A stretch of DNA of 64,000 bases from an uncultured Dehalococcoidia bacterium (GTDB lineage: Bacteria; Chloroflexota; Dehalococcoidia; Lucifugimonadales; UBA3495), in NCBI GenBank assembly GCA_951813535.1, contig OX638345.1, positions 3,154,608-3,218,607 of the forward strand, written 5' to 3'. Within the stretch, counting starts at the first letter, position 1. Every line of letters starts with the position of its first letter. The notes below the pieces were generated by a model. It made no database searches. It was not told where the DNA came from and saw only the letters and a list, made by a program, of their open reading frames with translations. Shown here piece after piece: positions 43,032 to 51,286 of this stretch. Both the position numbers and the translations under genes were made by a program.

Positions 43032-44444
43032 GTGGCTGACCAGATTCTATCAACATTGCTCACCATTCCCGGCTGTGACCGGGAGCAGGCTTCGCGGGTT
43101 TCGTTTACCGGGGGTGTCGACCCGATCCTGCCAACTCCATTCAGAATCGGGGAAGCGGCCGCCGCGAGCCTGGCGGCGGTTGGACTGGCCGTCTCCGACC
43201 TGTGGGAGATGCGGACCGGCCGCGGCCAGGATGTGGCAGTGGACGCCAGACAGGCCACGGCATCGTTGCGCAGCAGCAGGTACATGACCCTCAACGGAGC
43301 GCCGGCAGCCGGCGAGCGGCCCTCGGTGATGGGAGTTTATCCCGCCAAGCACGGAAGGTGGAGCTATCTGCACTGCAACTTCCCGAATCATCGCGAGGCG
43401 GCGTTGAGCGTTTTGGGCGTGCCGGAAGACCGCGAAGCGGTACGGCAAGCGGTGGCGAATTGGGACGCCCTGGAATTGGAAGAGGCGATCATCTCCGCGA
43501 GGGGAGCCGGCGGCATGGTCCGGTCCATGGACGAATGGGCCCGGCATCCGCAGTCGGCAGCCGTGGCATCATTACCCTTGCTCGAAATTGACAAGATCGG
43601 CGACAGCCCGCCGGAGCCGCTGCCCACCGGTTCCCGCCCGTTATCAGGAGTGCGGGTTCTGGACTTGACGCGAGTACTGGCCGGCCCCACGTGCGCGCGC
43701 ACGCTGGCGGAGCACGGCGCGGACGTTATGAAAGTAACCGCCAGGCACCTGCCCAGCAGCGAAGCCCAGGAATTCGACACGGGGCACGGCAAGTTGTCCA
43801 CCCACCTGGACCTCAGGGACACACAGGATCTGGCGACCCTGCGTCACCTGGTCAGCGAGGCCGACATTTTCTCGCAAGGCTACCGACCCGGAACCCTGGC
43901 GCAACGCGGCCTTTCCCCGGAAGACCTGGCGAAACTCCGACCGGGCATCGTCTACGTCTCCCTATCGGCCTTTGGGCGCATCGGGCCCTGGGCTGAGCGC
44001 CGCGGTTTCGACACAGTGGTGCAGACCGTCAGCGGTATCACCGATCGGCAGGGACAGCTGTTCCCCGGGTCCGAGCCCGGTCCGCAGTTCTACCCGGTGT
44101 CCGCGATCGATTACCTGACCGGATACCTGATGGCCTACGGTGCGCTGACCGCACTGTCGCGGCGCGCACGAGAAGGCGGGAGCTGGCTGGTCAGGATATC
44201 GCTGGCGCAGACCGGCAAATGGCTGATCGATCGGGGACAGGTGCCGGAACCGGAACTGCATGGAGTAGCGCCGGATTTCGGTCCGGAAGAGATCAGCCAA
44301 TGGCTTACGAACAGCCAGGTAACGGCAGGACAACTGACGCACCTTGCGCCGACCGTGCAGTTATCGGAAACGCGACCGTACTGGGCAAGGCCGACGGTGC
44401 CGCTGGGATATCATGACCCGGTGTGGCCGGAGCCGGTTGAATGA
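43032..44444 (+). CDS. CaiB/BaiF-type family III CoA-transferase, apparently permuted
   Basis: A protein of about 470 residues. The reading frame is open back to 42672, but the GTG at 43032 gives the first plausible N-terminus; an AAAGGA lies 7 bases upstream. The normal family starts with 'PLSGVRVLDLTRVLAGP'. Here that segment is near residue 200, followed by ADVMKVTA, the Asp-containing DTGHGKLSTHLDLRD and GFDTVVQTVSGITDRQG. The first 190 residues resemble the second half of the family: GRGQDVAVDARQATASL, HGRWSYLHCNFPNH and EWARHPQSAAVASLP. The halves are therefore in reversed order. It may move CoA between carboxylic acids. Confidence 0.8.
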   Translation: MADQILSTLLTIPGCDREQASRVSFTGGVDPILPTPFRIGEAAAASLAAVGLAVSDLWEMRTGRGQDVAVDARQATASLRSSRYMTLNGAPAAGERPSVMGVYPAKHGRWSYLHCNFPNHREAALSVLGVPEDREAVRQAVANWDALELEEAIISARGAGGMVRSMDEWARHPQSAAVASLPLLEIDKIGDSPPEPLPTGSRPLSGVRVLDLTRVLAGPTCARTLAEHGADVMKVTARHLPSSEAQEFDTGHGKLSTHLDLRDTQDLATLRHLVSEADIFSQGYRPGTLAQRGLSPEDLAKLRPGIVYVSLSAFGRIGPWAERRGFDTVVQTVSGITDRQGQLFPGSEPGPQFYPVSAIDYLTGYLMAYGALTALSRRAREGGSWLVRISLAQTGKWLIDRGQVPEPELHGVAPDFGPEEISQWLTNSQVTAGQLTHLAPTVQLSETRPYWARPTVPLGYHDPVWPEPVE

Positions 44445-44509
44445 TCCATTAGCGGCACTTGGTCCTGCCGGTTGCAATGCACTGCGGCGCACGGCGGATT
44501 GCCCAGCCG

Positions 44510-44995
44510 TTACTGTGGGCGTTCCCAGTTGCCTGATGCGTTGGTGGGCGTCTCCACTGAAATCGCTTCCGCGTATTCGCTGTTCAGGGTTACCCGGCGA
44601 TCCCTGGTGGTCAGTAGGGTAGCGTTAACCGTTGCTGCGTTCCGCCGGAGGGCTGCCGAAATGGAGCGCCGCGCCCCAATCAGGCCATACCGGTCCAGGT
44701 CAAGCTGGCTGTAGATATCATCGATATGCATCTGGTTGTCCGGAGCGCGCACCAGTGCATCCAACAGCCGCTGAGCGTCTGTAGAAACGTTGTTGCGCGT
44801 GTCCCTTGCGGTGGAGGCAGTCCAGGCGTGCTCCCCCGAACCGGTGGCCACATTGGCAATGGCCACGCCATTTGTAACCGCGGGCGTTTCCAACGCACCT
44901 TGAGCGCGGACTCGTTCGTGTTGCTTTGCCAAGGAACGGATAACCGAGATCACCTCCTGACTGTCGCCGGAGATGTTGAGCGTGACGGTAGCCAT
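44510..44995 (-). CDS. Hypothetical protein with winged-helix-like C-terminus
   Basis: A 161-residue protein that I do not recognise. It begins with a strand and helix, ATVTLNISGDSQEVISVIRS, then a polar, low-complexity Thr/Asn/Ala linker to residue 70. The C-terminal half looks like a winged helix: AQRLLDALVRAPDNQMHIDDI, then RYGLIGARRSISAALRR as a recognition helix and TTRDRRVTLN as a wing. GAGGATGTACAGCA precedes the ATG. It has its own promoter (45121-45151) and A+T-richer surroundings. It may be a DNA-binding regulator acquired from elsewhere. Confidence 0.65.
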   Translation of the reverse strand: MATVTLNISGDSQEVISVIRSLAKQHERVRAQGALETPAVTNGVAIANVATGSGEHAWTASTARDTRNNVSTDAQRLLDALVRAPDNQMHIDDIYSQLDLDRYGLIGARRSISAALRRNAATVNATLLTTRDRRVTLNSEYAEAISVETPTNASGNWERPQ

Positions 44996-45120
44996 TGCTG
45001 TACATCCTCTGATTTAGTGCTGGGAGTAAAGTCTCCGAACAATTTGTATGCACGCGCAGTACCGATCGCAGGAAAATCGTCTTAACGACGCCAGCAAGCG
45101 GCGTGCACGTTCGGCTGCAC

Positions 45121-45151
45121 ATTATAATCAGATATTGTGCGTTTTGTTCAA
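45121..45151 (-). promoter_or_regulatory. Candidate promoter of the winged-helix-like gene
   Basis: On the minus strand TTGAAC (complement of 45146-45151), a 19-base spacer and a perfect TATAAT (complement of 45121-45126), about 125 bases above the ATG at 44995. The spacer is two bases longer than ideal. The surrounding 100 bases are clearly A+T-rich. Confidence 0.5.
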
Positions 45152-45199
45152 TATGTTTGCGAATCGAAAAAATCGCATGCACGGAATTCGCACAAAAAT

Positions 45200-45227
45200 G
45201 CAGGGGCGGTTGTACAACCGCCCCTGC
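45200..45227. terminator. 28-base perfect palindrome between genes
   Basis: The 14-base arm GCAGGGGCGGTTGT is followed directly by its complement ACAACCGCCCCTGC, with no loop. It lies 21 bases past the end of the minus-strand NHL gene (45249) and shares the AGGGGCG core with 11163-11186 and 18146-18173. It is probably a terminator or dispersed element. The true loop would be at least the central four bases. Confidence 0.6.
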
Positions 45228-45248
45228 CGGACTTGCACAAAACGCAGG

Positions 45249-46169
45249 CTAGCCCTTTCGTGTGTATTTCACAACTGTCCGTCCAGTGCTCCCCTCGTAG
45301 GGTTCCACAACGTACAGATCTTTCTGGCTGTCCACCCATACGCCGTGGCAGCTGCGGTGTGTCAAATCCCCCCATTGCGCCAGGCGCCCTCCGTTCGCAT
45401 CCAGGATACTGAGCATCCCGCCGTTGTGTTCCGCCACGTAGGCGACTTCATCATCGTCGATGCAGATCACGGCGGGACCGATCAGCTTGCTGGGCCAGTC
45501 GGTCACATGGGTGCCGTCCTGGTCGAAGACCTGCACACGATCGTTTTCGCGGTCAGCGATCAGAAGATTGCCCTGGCGGTTGATCCACGCGCCGTGAGGC
45601 AAGTTGAACTGGCCGGGTCCGGAACCGGGCTCGCCCCAGGAGAAGATATGCTCACCGGTGGCCGTGAACTTATGCACGCGGGCGTTGGCGTAGCCGTCCG
45701 CGATATAGATCTCACCGGCGTCATTCAGGGCGATGCCGGCCGGCATATTAAATGGGTCGGCGCCCCGAACCACCTGGTGCCACGAGTTTGAATCGAAAGC
45801 CGTGTTGTCCGCTCCGGTGTCGGAACGGTAACCGTACTCCCCGAGTGTCATCACCAGCTCGCCGTCCTTGGTGAGCTTGAAAATCTGGCCCATGTTGCGG
45901 TCCACCAGCCAAACATAACCCCACTGGTCGATGATGATCGCGTGGGGGAACTCGAACATGCCGGCGCCCCAGGACTTTACGAACTTGCCCTCGCGGTCAA
46001 ATACCATGATGGGATGTTCCGGATTGCGATTGAAACAGTAGACGCGGTCCTCGTCGTCACCGAAAACCGCGGCAGCCGGCATTGGGATTCCCTCGGGCAC
46101 CTGGGCCCAGTTGCGATCGAATTCGTAGGTGTGTGCGCCGTTGCCGACGACATTGGTGGCAGTGGTCAT
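45249..46169 (-). CDS. NHL-repeat protein of the peptidyl-hydroxyglycine lyase type
   Basis: A 306-residue protein from the ATG at 46169, with AGGAGGCTCAC upstream; the frame continues beyond without support. It has five or six NHL repeats, for example FDREGKFVKSWGAGMFEFPH, YIADGYANARVHKFTATG and NLLIADRENDRVQVFDQDG. The RVYCFNRNPEHPIMVFDR block and RSCHGVWVDSQKDLYVVE match bacterial proteins of the peptidyl-alpha-hydroxyglycine alpha-amidating lyase propeller family. There is no signal peptide. It is related in style to 11214-12212. Confidence 0.82.
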   Translation of the reverse strand: MTTATNVVGNGAHTYEFDRNWAQVPEGIPMPAAAVFGDDEDRVYCFNRNPEHPIMVFDREGKFVKSWGAGMFEFPHAIIIDQWGYVWLVDRNMGQIFKLTKDGELVMTLGEYGYRSDTGADNTAFDSNSWHQVVRGADPFNMPAGIALNDAGEIYIADGYANARVHKFTATGEHIFSWGEPGSGPGQFNLPHGAWINRQGNLLIADRENDRVQVFDQDGTHVTDWPSKLIGPAVICIDDDEVAYVAEHNGGMLSILDANGGRLAQWGDLTHRSCHGVWVDSQKDLYVVEPYEGSTGRTVVKYTRKG

Positions 46170-46242
46170 GTGAGCCTCCTCATAGTCATTGAGTGTCGCG
46201 ATTTCTCGGGTCCAGCCTTGTTTTACCACAATTTGGTCTGCG

Positions 46243-46800
46243 TCAGCGTCGTGCCACCGACTTGGCAAGGAAGATATCCGGTTTGCCCGGCCCGTTGGCA
46301 TCGGGTAGAACTCCGGCGATGGCAAACCCCATCTTCCGGTAGAACGCGTACGGGTGGCCCTTGAAGTTGGTGATGCGCGCCAGGTGCCACAGGGGATCGG
46401 GGTAGAGGTCGACACCGGCCAGGGAGGTCATACCGTCCTCTTCGTCGGAGCCCAGCCAGATCGTGAGGCCTCCTCGAGCGCCGACCTGCAGTTCAAGGTC
46501 GGACACAAGCGCGCTGCCGATTCCCTGACGCTGACGGGCCGGTTGCACCACCAGCACGTCAAGTTCCCAAACGTTGCCCTGATATATCGGCTCGGCGGCG
46601 GACCAGCCCAGCACGTTGTCTTCCCGGTCCACCGCGGCCCGGCAGATACGATCTACCCCGAGGCATTCCTGAACCGTACCCGCCGCAGAATCGTAGCCAG
46701 GCCACGCGTTGGGCCAATGCTCTGCAAACCCCTCGACCAGTAGGGCGGCCGCCTGGTCCATACCTTGGGATCCAAGCGTTATCAGGTCTATGATCCGCAT
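46243..46800 (-). CDS. GNAT-family N-acetyltransferase
   Basis: A protein of about 185 residues. It has WELDVLVVQPARQRQGIGSALVSDLE near residue 85, with the acetyl-CoA loop RQRQGIGSAL. GGLTIWLGSDEEDG and the final HPYAFYRKMGFAIAG are the typical last strand and helix of GNAT proteins. I prefer the ATG at 46800; a GTG seven codons upstream is possible, and neither has a ribosome binding site. It begins some 43 bases below the SMP-30 gene stop, on the same strand. The acceptor is unknown. Confidence 0.85.
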   Translation of the reverse strand: MRIIDLITLGSQGMDQAAALLVEGFAEHWPNAWPGYDSAAGTVQECLGVDRICRAAVDREDNVLGWSAAEPIYQGNVWELDVLVVQPARQRQGIGSALVSDLELQVGARGGLTIWLGSDEEDGMTSLAGVDLYPDPLWHLARITNFKGHPYAFYRKMGFAIAGVLPDANGPGKPDIFLAKSVARR

Positions 46801-46842
46801 GGAACGATTGGCGCAACTCACTCGTGAGCCGGCGGATCCGGG

Positions 46843-47745
46843 TCAAAACGCGCCGATGCCAGGAGTTTGCACGCGGATACTGTAGAGCGACTGCCCCGAA
46901 GTCAGGAACAGGGTCCGCATATCGTCGCCACCAAAGCAGATATTGCGGGTGACTTCTGGAGTTTCAAGCACTCCCAGCCGCTCGCCGCTGGGAGACACGA
47001 TCCAAACTCCACCGGAACCGGTACACCATACTTGACCGGCGGTGTCGACTTTCATGCCATCGGGTACTCCCGGTGCATCGGATCCCATTTCGATAAGGAT
47101 CCTATTGCCGCTGAGGGTACCGTCGGGAGCCACATCAAAGGCGCGGATACGTCGATTGGGGCAGAACTCGCCTCGTTCCTCGCGGTCGAAATCCGCAGGC
47201 TCGGCGCGGCTTATGGCGACGTACATAATTGAACCGTCGGGAGACAGCGCCAGACCGTTTGCATACTCGCATTCGTCTGTAGCCAGGTGCACGCTTCCCG
47301 CAAGGTCGATGCGATAAATGCCGGCGAATGGAATCTCGCGGAGTTCTTCCGGGAAACGAAGGTGGGGATCCGTGAAATAGATTGTCCCGTCGGTCCGGCA
47401 TATCACATCGTTGGGTTTGTTGAATCGCTTGCCGTCCCAACGGTCGGCGATGGAGGTGATGTTGCCGTCCGCGTCCATACGAGTCACGCAACGGTGATCG
47501 GCGCCTTCGCACATCAACAGATTTCCCTGGCGGTCAAAGGTGCATCCGTTGCCCTCGCCGGTATTCTCCCGCACCACGGTGGTTTCGCGCGTCTGTGGAT
47601 CCCACTTGAGGAGCTGCTGACGCTCCAGGTCGACGAAGGTCAGATAGCCGCCGGGATGCCACAGCGGACCCTCGGTGCGGACCTGATTCCCGTCGAGCAG
47701 GGTAAGTTCGGTTTCGGCGAGCAGCCCGGACAAATCCTCAGCCAT
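46843..47745 (-). CDS. SMP-30/gluconolactonase-family protein
   Basis: A 300-residue calcium-binding propeller. Metal-binding residues sit in EGPLWHPGGYLTFVD near residue 25, RFNKPNDVICRTDGTIYFTDP near 103 (Asn and Asp) and GVPDGMKVDTAGQVWCTG near 225. That is the SMP-30 pattern. It hydrolyses sugar lactones such as gluconolactone. TGGAGGCTAACG precedes the ATG. It is the first gene of a minus-strand group with the GNAT and NHL genes; a TATAAT lies 36 bases upstream. Confidence 0.9.
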   Translation of the reverse strand: MAEDLSGLLAETELTLLDGNQVRTEGPLWHPGGYLTFVDLERQQLLKWDPQTRETTVVRENTGEGNGCTFDRQGNLLMCEGADHRCVTRMDADGNITSIADRWDGKRFNKPNDVICRTDGTIYFTDPHLRFPEELREIPFAGIYRIDLAGSVHLATDECEYANGLALSPDGSIMYVAISRAEPADFDREERGEFCPNRRIRAFDVAPDGTLSGNRILIEMGSDAPGVPDGMKVDTAGQVWCTGSGGVWIVSPSGERLGVLETPEVTRNICFGGDDMRTLFLTSGQSLYSIRVQTPGIGAF

Positions 47746-47780
47746 CGTTAGCCTCCAGTCATGGGGTTGAATTGGAGCCG

Positions 47781-47789
47781 ATTATAGCA
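47781..47789 (-). promoter_or_regulatory. Candidate extended -10 box of the SMP-30 gene
   Basis: TGCTATAAT on the minus strand, an extended -10 with a perfect hexamer, 36 bases before the ATG. There is no good -35. The same TTGCTATAAT string occurs at 56887-56896. Confidence 0.5.
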
Positions 47790-47970
47790 ACGAGAGAGCA
47801 GAGCCGTATCCGTCCCCGGCGTGGCCGCATTGCCTGAGCAGACGAAAATGATTGACCTGCGTTGCCCTCACCCGGGCCAGGCGGTACACTTGCTGCTGTT
47901 GTGCGCGCCCGGCGAACCCGCCTCCGGCGGATGAGCCACGTGAATTTGATAGTCAGCGACGGATTGGCAA

Positions 47971-49305
47971 GTGGCGATTTCCGACGAACGCGTTTCGGCT
48001 GCGCCCGCCGGGCAACAGGCTCCCGGCGGGCGCATCTTTTATGGATGGTGGATGGTTGCCATCACCTCGGTGATGAGCTTTTTCGCCAGCGGAATCTTCT
48101 TTCGCGGGTTCGGCATACTCGTGATCCCGATCCGCGACCAGCTTGGAATAAGCCAGTTCCAAACCAACCTGGTGTTTTCCATCGCCCGCGCCGAGGGAGG
48201 GCTGGAGGGGCCAGCAGCAGGCTGGTTGATCGACAAGTTCGGGAACCGGGCAGTGCTGGTGCCTTCGCTGATCCTCACGGTCGTGGGATACGTGGTGATG
48301 GCCTTCTGGCTCCCCAATTTCTGGGCATTCGCATTTGTCTACCTCGGCCTGGTTTCGCTGGGAAACAGCATGGCTTTCCAGCACGCCTGCTTCGCAGGAC
48401 TGAACCAATGGTTCCACCGGCGGCGCTCCATGGCCATCTCCATACTCGCGGCCGTGGCTTCCCTGGGTGGTCTGGCATTGATCACCACCATGAACTTACT
48501 GATTGAAAGATCAGGCTTGCGGTGGGGCTTGATCACGTCGGCCGCGTTCTACGCGGTGATTCTGCTGCCGCTGTGCTACTGGTTCCGCAACCGCCCCGAG
48601 GATATGGGCCTCCTTCCCGACGGTGCGACGCGCCCGCCGGCAGCACGCGGCGGCGCGGCGGCGGCGCGGCGGGAGACCCGCGACTACACCGTTAAGGAGG
48701 CGCTGCGGACCCAAGCGTACTGGCTGCTGTTGCTGGGAGCCGGACTGAGGCAGATGGCGACTCTGGGTATCCTGATCAGCCTGTTCCCCATATTGGTCGA
48801 TGACAAGGGCATGAGCACGCAGATGGCGGCGAACCTCGTGGGGGCTATGTCGGCCATCAACTTCGTGTCGCGCCTGATTATGGGCTATTTGGGCGACCGT
48901 ATATCGAAGAAAGCCATCATGTTCCTGAGCCTGACGGTGGAAGGTTTCGGCTATCTGTTCCTGTGGCTGGGCGACTGGCAAACGGCGGTGGGAATCACGC
49001 TGGTGCTGGGGTTCATCATGTGTGAAGGAATGATGGACGGGGCCGGCGTCATCGTGTGGGCGGCGTTGGGAGAGTATTTCGGGCGGACCCGGTTCGCCAC
49101 CCTGCGCGGCTATATCACCTTCGCTTACGCGTGGGCCCTGGTGGCATCTCCGGCGTACGCCGGGTGGGTCGGCGACTACTTCGGGGACTACGACTACGCC
49201 ATCATTCCCGGCGCCCTGTGCGCCTTCGCCGCCGGCGCGTGCTTCCTGTTCATCAAGCGGCCTCCGGAGTTGACCACCGACGATCCGGCGCCGGACGCCC
49301 GGTAA
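47971..49305 (+). CDS. MFS transporter, 12 helices (OFA/monocarboxylate type)
   Basis: A 444-residue major-facilitator protein with 12 hydrophobic segments and a central loop of about 40 residues rich in Ala and Arg. It begins at GTG. The first helix segment RIFYGWWMVAITSVMSFF is typical of OFA/monocarboxylate porters. The loop GYLGDRISKKAIMFL near residue 306 repeats the cytoplasmic D-R motif of the second half. Substrates are probably organic acids; nothing proves it. It is followed after 165 bases by an aminotransferase gene. Confidence 0.88.
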   Translation: MAISDERVSAAPAGQQAPGGRIFYGWWMVAITSVMSFFASGIFFRGFGILVIPIRDQLGISQFQTNLVFSIARAEGGLEGPAAGWLIDKFGNRAVLVPSLILTVVGYVVMAFWLPNFWAFAFVYLGLVSLGNSMAFQHACFAGLNQWFHRRRSMAISILAAVASLGGLALITTMNLLIERSGLRWGLITSAAFYAVILLPLCYWFRNRPEDMGLLPDGATRPPAARGGAAAARRETRDYTVKEALRTQAYWLLLLGAGLRQMATLGILISLFPILVDDKGMSTQMAANLVGAMSAINFVSRLIMGYLGDRISKKAIMFLSLTVEGFGYLFLWLGDWQTAVGITLVLGFIMCEGMMDGAGVIVWAALGEYFGRTRFATLRGYITFAYAWALVASPAYAGWVGDYFGDYDYAIIPGALCAFAAGACFLFIKRPPELTTDDPAPDAR

Positions 49306-49325
49306 CTGTGTCAACCTCCCTCCGA

Positions 49326-49334
49326 TGCTACAAT
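49326..49334 (+). promoter_or_regulatory. Candidate extended -10 box of the aminotransferase gene
   Basis: TGCTACAAT, an extended -10 with five of six hexamer positions. It lies 136 bases before the start at 49470, in the gap after the MFS gene. It has no strong -35. Confidence 0.35.
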
Positions 49335-49469
49335 GAGCCCGGACTCGAGCGGCGGCTCTGAAGAATCCCGACGGGGCGCCATACCGAGAGACAAACCGGG
49401 ACCGATGCGTCGCACACACCCGTTACCAGACCGGCCACATCAATCTACATATGAATGGGGAGTCAGAAA

Positions 49470-50804
49470 ATGCCCACCATCCTGGAACAGTACATAGCCA
49501 ATCACGCCGGTTCCGCCGAGCGTTACCGTGAAGCCGTGGGCATATTTCCGGGAGGCGTCACGCACGACAACCGGTACGCCGAGCCCTTCCCGCTGTACAT
49601 CACCCACGGACAGGGGCCGCGGAAGTGGGATGTGGACGGCAACGAGTACATCGATTACGTATCCGGCCACGGCGCGCTACTGCTGGGGCATTCGCATCCT
49701 GCCATTGCGGATGCTGTTTCGGAACAGATCCGCCGGGGAACCCACCTGGGCGCATGCACCGATGAGGAACTGCGCTGGGCCCGGGCCATAATGGACCTGA
49801 TGCCGGCCGTGGAAAGAGTGCGGTTCCACAGCAGCGGCACGGAAGCCACACTGATGGCCATGCGCCTGGCCCGCGCGTACACCGGGCGCAACAAGGTCAT
49901 CAAGCTGCAGGACCACTTCCACGGGTGGCACGACTACGCCATGGCTGGTTCCGATCGCCCGGCGCCCGGAATCCCCGCAGAATCCTGGGGCAGCATGATC
50001 ATCGTGCCGGCGGGCAACCTGGAAGCAGTGCAGCAGGCCATGGAGCGCGACACCGACATCGCCGCCATCATCCTGGAACCTACCGGCGCTCACTACGGTC
50101 AGCTTCCGTTCAACGTGCCGCAATACCTGGCGGGCTTGCGCCAGCTTTGCAACCAGCACGGCGTGGTATTGATTTTCGACGAGGTGGTCACCGGGTTCCG
50201 CGCTTCTCCCGGCGGCGCCCAGGTCCGCTATGGGATTACGCCCGATCTGACCACCATGGCCAAGATCGTGGCCGGGGCCCTGCCTGGCGGAGCCGTGGGC
50301 GGCAAGGCCGATATCGTGGATATGATCGCCCAGCGCGGCGACCCCGAGTGGGACAACACCGAACGCGTTTACCATCCGGGTACTTTCAACGGCAATCCAC
50401 TGTCTGCCGTGGCGGGAGCGACCTGCCTGGAACTCATCGCCGCCGAACCCATGAACGAACGCGCCGACGCCATGGCGGCCCGGCTGAAGGCGGGCCTCAA
50501 CGAGGTGTTCACCCGTATGGAAGTGGAGGGACACGCCTACGGCATCGCGTCCATGATCCACTTCACGCTTGCCGAGGGCGACTTTGACAATGAGTTCGGG
50601 CCGGATGTCGACCGGCAGATCAAGCGCGCCGCGGCCACTCCGGCGGTGACCGGCATCAAGCGCGGGTTGCAAAACCACGGCATCGACATCATGGGTCGGG
50701 ACGCCTTCCTGGTGTCGGCCACACACTCGGAGACCGACATTGACGCGACCCTGGCGGCCTTCGAGGCCACACTGGCGGAGGCGCGGGCGGAGGGGCTGGT
50801 GTGA
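49470..50804 (+). CDS. Class III PLP aminotransferase (glutamate-1-semialdehyde mutase-like)
   Basis: A 444-residue fold-type I PLP enzyme starting at the ATG at 49470, with GGGGAG 7 bases upstream. It has FPGGVTHDNRYAEPFPLYI near residue 30, WDVDGNEYIDYVSGHGALLLGH near 53 and RFHSSGTEATLMAMRLARA near 117. VVLIFDEVVTGFRASPGGAQ near 234 holds the Asp that contacts PLP, and MAKIVAGALPGGAVGG near 267 holds the catalytic Lys. It resembles HemL and beta-amino-acid aminotransferases. The usual heme genes are absent, so a catabolic transaminase is more likely. Confidence 0.88.
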   Translation: MPTILEQYIANHAGSAERYREAVGIFPGGVTHDNRYAEPFPLYITHGQGPRKWDVDGNEYIDYVSGHGALLLGHSHPAIADAVSEQIRRGTHLGACTDEELRWARAIMDLMPAVERVRFHSSGTEATLMAMRLARAYTGRNKVIKLQDHFHGWHDYAMAGSDRPAPGIPAESWGSMIIVPAGNLEAVQQAMERDTDIAAIILEPTGAHYGQLPFNVPQYLAGLRQLCNQHGVVLIFDEVVTGFRASPGGAQVRYGITPDLTTMAKIVAGALPGGAVGGKADIVDMIAQRGDPEWDNTERVYHPGTFNGNPLSAVAGATCLELIAAEPMNERADAMAARLKAGLNEVFTRMEVEGHAYGIASMIHFTLAEGDFDNEFGPDVDRQIKRAAATPAVTGIKRGLQNHGIDIMGRDAFLVSATHSETDIDATLAAFEATLAEARAEGLV

Positions 50805-50843
50805 CCGTGACCCCGGTCGTGCAGCATACGTAGGGATGTAGCA

Positions 50844-51032
50844 ATGAACGCGAGCAAGGCGCTGGCGGTGTTGGTCGCCGGACTGGTGGCATTCGCTCTT
50901 TTTGGACTGTCGTTCTCCGCCACTTTAGAAGACGGCGCGCTTCTTGCCACCTCGGTTGGCATCTTGCTGGGATTGGCCGGCTTTCTGGGGGTTGTCCTGA
51001 TTGCCCGGATATTGTCTGATATGGGGAAATGA
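50844..51032 (+). CDS. Small two-helix membrane protein
   Basis: A 62-residue protein of two transmembrane helices (about residues 5-27 and 33-56) joined by a short acidic loop. I do not recognise a family. It begins 40 bases after the aminotransferase stop; AGGGATGTAGCA precedes the ATG. Its TGA overlaps the next ATG as ATGA, so the two small genes are coupled. Confidence 0.55.
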   Translation: MNASKALAVLVAGLVAFALFGLSFSATLEDGALLATSVGILLGLAGFLGVVLIARILSDMGK

Positions 51033-51286
51033 GGAACTTGCGGACAGCTTGGGCTGGGTTTTTCGCGATAGGTGTTTTTCTGATCGCGGCCGACGCTTTG
51101 GCCAACGCCGTGGTCAGCATTCGCGGGGTTCCGGCCTTGGGAGTGGTTGGTGGGGCAATGGTACTGTTGGTTTTTGCCTCGGTTTTAAATTGGGGATATT
51201 CAAGGAAGCATGGGAACAGCGCAATAAACCGAGCAGCGAATAGGAGGAGTTTGGAATGGCAAGTTTTTGGGAAAAGATCAACGTAG
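51029..51286 (+). CDS. Small membrane protein coupled to 50844-51032
   Basis: An 85-residue protein with two hydrophobic helices (about residues 8-28 and 37-56) and a basic C-terminal tail. I do not recognise a family. The ATG overlaps the previous stop by four bases. Its last 31 bases overlap the start of the dienelactone hydrolase gene, which has its own AGGAGGAG site, so the end of this reading frame may be fortuitous. It could be part of a small membrane pair or be absent in relatives. Confidence 0.5.
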   Translation: MRNLRTAWAGFFAIGVFLIAADALANAVVSIRGVPALGVVGGAMVLLVFASVLNWGYSRKHGNSAINRAANRRSLEWQVFGKRST

